A DNA stretch of 26,179 bases, from assembly GCA_051649605.1 (NCBI GenBank), contig JBOFHK010000004.1, positions 1-26,179 on the forward strand, read 5' to 3'. The notes under the pieces were generated by a model. It ran no database searches. It was not told the DNA's origin and was given only the letters and a program-made list of their open reading frames with translations. The translations under genes were made by a program, and so were the position numbers. Positions 23,608-26,179 of the stretch are shown piece by piece (positions within the stretch are counted from its first letter, which is position 1; every line of letters starts with the position of its first letter). The stretch is from Brevinema_A sp051649605. Lineage in GTDB: Bacteria; Spirochaetota; Brevinematia; Brevinematales; Brevinemataceae.

Positions 23608-24909
23608 TTAATTTTTTAATGTGTTTAGTGTTTCTCTTTTGAATTCTTGGTAATCTAAGATTTTAAAAAAAGGAAGATAAATAAAAGTTGTTACCACCAA
23701 AGAAATTAGCTGGATTAATGCTGCTTTCCAACCACCAACAATAAAACCACTAATTATAATAGGTGTCGTCCAAGGAACACCAATAACGCCGAAAGGGGGT
23801 AAAAATCCTAAGGAAATTGCTGAGTACACGATTAACGAAGAGGCCAGGGGAGCGAGGATGAAAGGAAGAAACATCAAGGGATTGAATACAATAGGCACTC
23901 CAAAGAGAATTGGTTCATTGATATTAAAAATACTAGGGATTAAGGAAAGTTTTGATAATTCTTTGAATTGGGTTGACTTAGCAAAAAGCATTAAAATTAC
24001 CAAACCCAAAGTAAATCCAGCACCTGTAACGACAATATAGTATTCCACATACTGTAAAGTAATAATATAGGCGTTTTCACCGACTACTACTGTTGCTCCA
24101 TTGCTCATTAATTCGTGATTGGCAAAACCATTCGCTGCAAGGATGGGGCCTAAGATCCCTAGAACAATAGTCGAACCATGAATCCCAGACCACCAAAAAA
24201 AAGAAATTAAAATAGGGATGGCAAAGGCACCAAATAGTGATGAGGAAAATCCTTGGAGAGGTTTTTGTAATACCTGGTAGATAATTTCTAAGAATGTTTG
24301 ATTGAAAAATACTTGAAATAAAGTATAAATAATTACCATCAGTACCATAATAATTGTGAAGGGAATCAAACTAGTAAATGCTTGAGTGATTCCTGGAGGA
24401 ACTCCTTTAGGCAAGGTGATCCTGAGATTGAGCTTTAAGCATAGAGAATAAATATACCCTACTAATAACCCAATGATAATTGCCCCAATCATCCCTTTTC
24501 CTCCTAAAAATTCTTTAGGGAAAATACCAGAAATAATTTCTGTATTTAGGATTATAGATTGTTTATTCATAATTAAAAAACATACAATTGCTAAGATACC
24601 AGCGGGTACAGGGGGATATCCTTCGTTATGGACATAGGTGTAAGTAATTCCAAAAACTCCAATAATACCTACGACATCGAAGGTTGCACCGATTAATTGG
24701 TGGATACCGATATCCCATTGTTCTCCGAAGACTCGAACCATAAACTCAGTGTATCCAGGGATAGGAAGATTAGTCATTAATAAAAAGAGTGATCCGACAA
24801 TTGTTAGGGGCATAATCATTAATAATCCATCTCGAATTGCTAAGATTGGTTTAGAAGAAACTATTTTACTAAAGATAGGAAGAAATTTTTCTATTATAAA
24901 AGAACCCAT
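23608..24909 (-). CDS. PTS cellobiose/lactose-type EIIC permease (copy 2)
   Basis: A 433-aa membrane permease, first gene of the six-gene operon. It shares the EIIC signature (SIFNINEPILFGVPIVFNPL, about residues 318-337) and the early AIRDGLLMIMPLTIVGSLFLL with copy 1. The two are clearly diverged, so different substrates are plausible. GGAG eight bases upstream supports the start. The operon promoter lies at 24967-24994. As with copy 1, no EIIA or EIIB is present in the window. It is divergent from the IclR-family regulator. Confidence 0.9.
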   Translation of the reverse strand: MGSFIIEKFLPIFSKIVSSKPILAIRDGLLMIMPLTIVGSLFLLMTNLPIPGYTEFMVRVFGEQWDIGIHQLIGATFDVVGIIGVFGITYTYVHNEGYPPVPAGILAIVCFLIMNKQSIILNTEIISGIFPKEFLGGKGMIGAIIIGLLVGYIYSLCLKLNLRITLPKGVPPGITQAFTSLIPFTIIMVLMVIIYTLFQVFFNQTFLEIIYQVLQKPLQGFSSSLFGAFAIPILISFFWWSGIHGSTIVLGILGPILAANGFANHELMSNGATVVVGENAYIITLQYVEYYIVVTGAGFTLGLVILMLFAKSTQFKELSKLSLIPSIFNINEPILFGVPIVFNPLMFLPFILAPLASSLIVYSAISLGFLPPFGVIGVPWTTPIIISGFIVGGWKAALIQLISLVVTTFIYLPFFKILDYQEFKRETLNTLKN

Positions 24910-24950
24910 AAATTACTCTCCTAAAAATCATTAAGTGTTTAATATATATA

Positions 24951-24994
24951 AATTAACTTTATGTATATTATAAATGCAATTTACATTTTTTCAA
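24951..24994 (-). promoter_or_regulatory. Promoter and candidate operator of the EIIC-to-ridA operon
   Basis: On the minus strand: TTGAAA (24989-24994), 16-nt spacer, TATAAT (24967-24972), predicted +1 near 24960. The plus-strand 10-mer AATTAACTTT at 24951-24960 coincides with +1 to +10. It is identical to one arm of the palindrome in the iclR promoter region, making it a likely IclR-family binding half-site. Confidence 0.65.
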
Positions 24995-25044
24995 TAGCAA
25001 AATATAAACTAATTAAAAACCATTTAAAATATTTATTTACAAAC

Positions 25045-25065
25045 AATTAACTTTTAAAGTTAATT
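25045..25065. promoter_or_regulatory. Palindromic candidate operator upstream of the IclR-type gene
   Basis: Perfect inverted repeat of AATTAACTTT (25045-25054) and AAAGTTAATT (25056-25065) around one central T. It ends six bases before the -35 of the iclR-type promoter. One arm recurs at the start of the divergent operon. Confidence 0.65.
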
Positions 25066-25070
25066 TTATA

Positions 25071-25098
25071 TTGAAATATTTATAATTTATAGTATAAT
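25071..25098 (+). promoter_or_regulatory. Promoter of the IclR-type regulator gene
   Basis: TTGAAA (25071-25076), 16-nt spacer, TATAAT (25093-25098). This is the same hexamers and spacing as the divergent operon promoter. It lies 30 bases before the start codon. Confidence 0.75.
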
Positions 25099-25127
25099 AT
25101 AGATGTGCTATATCATAGGAGAAAATT

Positions 25128-25901
25128 ATGAGTAATAATTCACAGCAAGTTGTTTTGATACTTAAAGTCTTTTCAATTATTCAGTTTATGTCTCAAAAAC
25201 AGGAAACATCTATTAAAGAAATACAAACGTATCTAGGTTTGAATAGTGCGACTATCTATAAATGCTTACAGACTCTCTGTGATATAGGTTATGCTTACCA
25301 AAACGAACATACCCAGCAGTATGGATTGACATTACGATTTGCTTCTATTTGTTCTAGTATTTTATCCCACTATAGTATTTCTGAAATATCAATTCCTACG
25401 ATGAAAAAAATAGGAGAACTCACTAAAGAAACCGTTCATTTAGGGCTGAGGGAAGGATCTAATCTTGTCTATATTTATCAAATCGATTCACCGCACACTC
25501 TAAAAATGTACTCGAGTATTGGTAAAATAGCACCTTTATATTGTACTGCCATGGGTAAGATGTTTCTCGCTCAAGATTCTCCCGAACAGCAAGAGCAAAC
25601 GATAGACTCTTCTGAGATTATTGCCTACACTCAAAATACCCTTACTGATTCCCAAAAAATTATGGAGTCTTTAGCATTAATCAAAAAGCAAAATTATGCA
25701 GAGAATATCGAAGAATTGGAACCGCATATTCGCTGTTTAGCAATGCCAATTTTTGATTATACAGGAAAAATGACGGCCTCTCTTAGTATTTCCTTACCTG
25801 TTTTTCGATGGAATGATGAGATACAGCACCGAAATTTAGAATTTCTTCGGCAAGGGGTAGAAGAGATTTCTCACAAACTAGGCTCTAAACGAGTCTTTTA
25901 A
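25128..25901 (+). CDS. IclR-family transcriptional regulator
   Basis: A 257-aa DNA-binding regulator. A winged helix-turn-helix occupies about residues 8-70 (TSIKEIQTYLGLNSATIYKCLQTLCDIGYAYQ). The IclR effector domain follows, with HLGLREGSNLVYIYQID, the signature YCTAMGKMFLA (about residues 142-152), NYAENIEELEPHIRCLAMPIFD and LSISLPVFRW. AGGAG before ATG 25128 supports the start. It is divergent from the EIIC-to-ridA operon and is its most likely regulator, responding to a small-molecule intermediate. Identical promoter hexamers and a shared 10-bp site on both sides support coordinated control and autoregulation. IclR members can repress or activate; which applies here is not visible. Confidence 0.92.
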   Translation: MSNNSQQVVLILKVFSIIQFMSQKQETSIKEIQTYLGLNSATIYKCLQTLCDIGYAYQNEHTQQYGLTLRFASICSSILSHYSISEISIPTMKKIGELTKETVHLGLREGSNLVYIYQIDSPHTLKMYSSIGKIAPLYCTAMGKMFLAQDSPEQQEQTIDSSEIIAYTQNTLTDSQKIMESLALIKKQNYAENIEELEPHIRCLAMPIFDYTGKMTASLSISLPVFRWNDEIQHRNLEFLRQGVEEISHKLGSKRVF

Positions 25902-26059
25902 ATAATGATCTATTTACTTTCTTTTTAGACTAAAAAATATTAGATACGAGAGGATCGACTATATCATTTGCAAGATTTCCCGTGTTATCTGAGTAAGTAG
26001 TTAGTAAATCATTAATATATAATAATTTATAAGAAATAATTAAAATAATAAAATAGGGA

Positions 26060-26087
26060 TTGTAAAGCTAAAAAAATATGGTATAAT
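26060..26087 (+). promoter_or_regulatory. Right-edge promoter P1
   Basis: TTGTAA (26060-26065), 16-nt spacer, extended TGG-TATAAT (26082-26087). No ORF starts in the remaining 90 bases, so its product lies outside the window. Confidence 0.6.
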
Positions 26088-26144
26088 TAAATTAAATATA
26101 ATCAATATTATCTTAAAAAAAGATGAAAAAAATGCAAAAAAAAG

Positions 26145-26173
26145 TTGACATAAAAAATAAAAGTCCCTATGAT
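26145..26173 (+). promoter_or_regulatory. Right-edge promoter P2
   Basis: TTGACA (26145-26150), 17-nt spacer, TATGAT (26168-26173), at the very end of the window. Tandem strong promoters without an adjacent ORF are typical of rRNA or tRNA operons, an inference only. Confidence 0.7.
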
Positions 26174-26179
26174 ATAGCA

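Noticed and set aside
1..26179. Insertion sequences, integrases, tRNAs or att sites marking a mobile island
   Set aside because: No transposase, integrase, tRNA or flanking direct repeat was found. The inverted repeats seen are short and intergenic.

Overview
This is an AT-rich bacterial chromosome window with dense protein-coding content, standard genetic code, AGGAG-type ribosome sites and sigma70-type promoters. A lipoprotein with a short lipobox, PTS permeases and several sugar-acid or amino-sugar genes suggest a fermentative, probably host-associated bacterium. A spirochaete is possible, but the sequence alone does not settle the lineage.

Left part (1-7.5 kb): after the 5' end of a LysM-domain gene comes a carbohydrate module. 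It holds an SDR oxidoreductase and an FGGY kinase (minus strand), an FAD-linked oxidase (plus strand) and an MFS transporter (plus strand). They closely resemble the E. coli ygcW, ygcE, ygcU and yqcE/yihN-type proteins. Two paralogous 260-aa DeoR-type regulators sit between them, each apparently made from a leaderless or nearly leaderless mRNA. Import, oxidation/reduction and phosphorylation of one unidentified sugar, polyol or sugar acid is the likely joint job.

Middle (7.6-15.4 kb): a small Bfd-like [2Fe-2S] protein is followed by about 1 kb of gene-poor DNA and then a complete type II-C CRISPR-Cas locus. A tracrRNA gene with a consensus promoter, anti-repeat, nexus hairpin and terminator points left, divergent from cas9-cas1-cas2. 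The array of 19 46-bp repeats and 18 30-nt spacers is read on the minus strand, converging on cas2 at a shared bidirectional terminator. Its upstream end carries a promoter built on a decayed repeat and an 18-bp perfect palindrome. One spacer is present twice.

Right part (15.4-26.2 kb): a lipoprotein, a PnuC-Ndt deoxynucleoside salvage pair, and a six-gene minus-strand catabolic operon. The operon order is EIIC, sodium:solute symporter, EIIC, amidohydrolase/deacetylase, DgaE-like PLP ammonia-lyase, RidA. A divergent IclR-family gene probably regulates it, and a shared 10-mer in both promoter regions is a candidate operator. The operon looks built to import and deacetylate an amino-sugar derivative, then eliminate ammonia from it. 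No EIIA, EIIB or aldolase gene is present. The window ends in two tandem strong promoters whose product lies beyond the edge.
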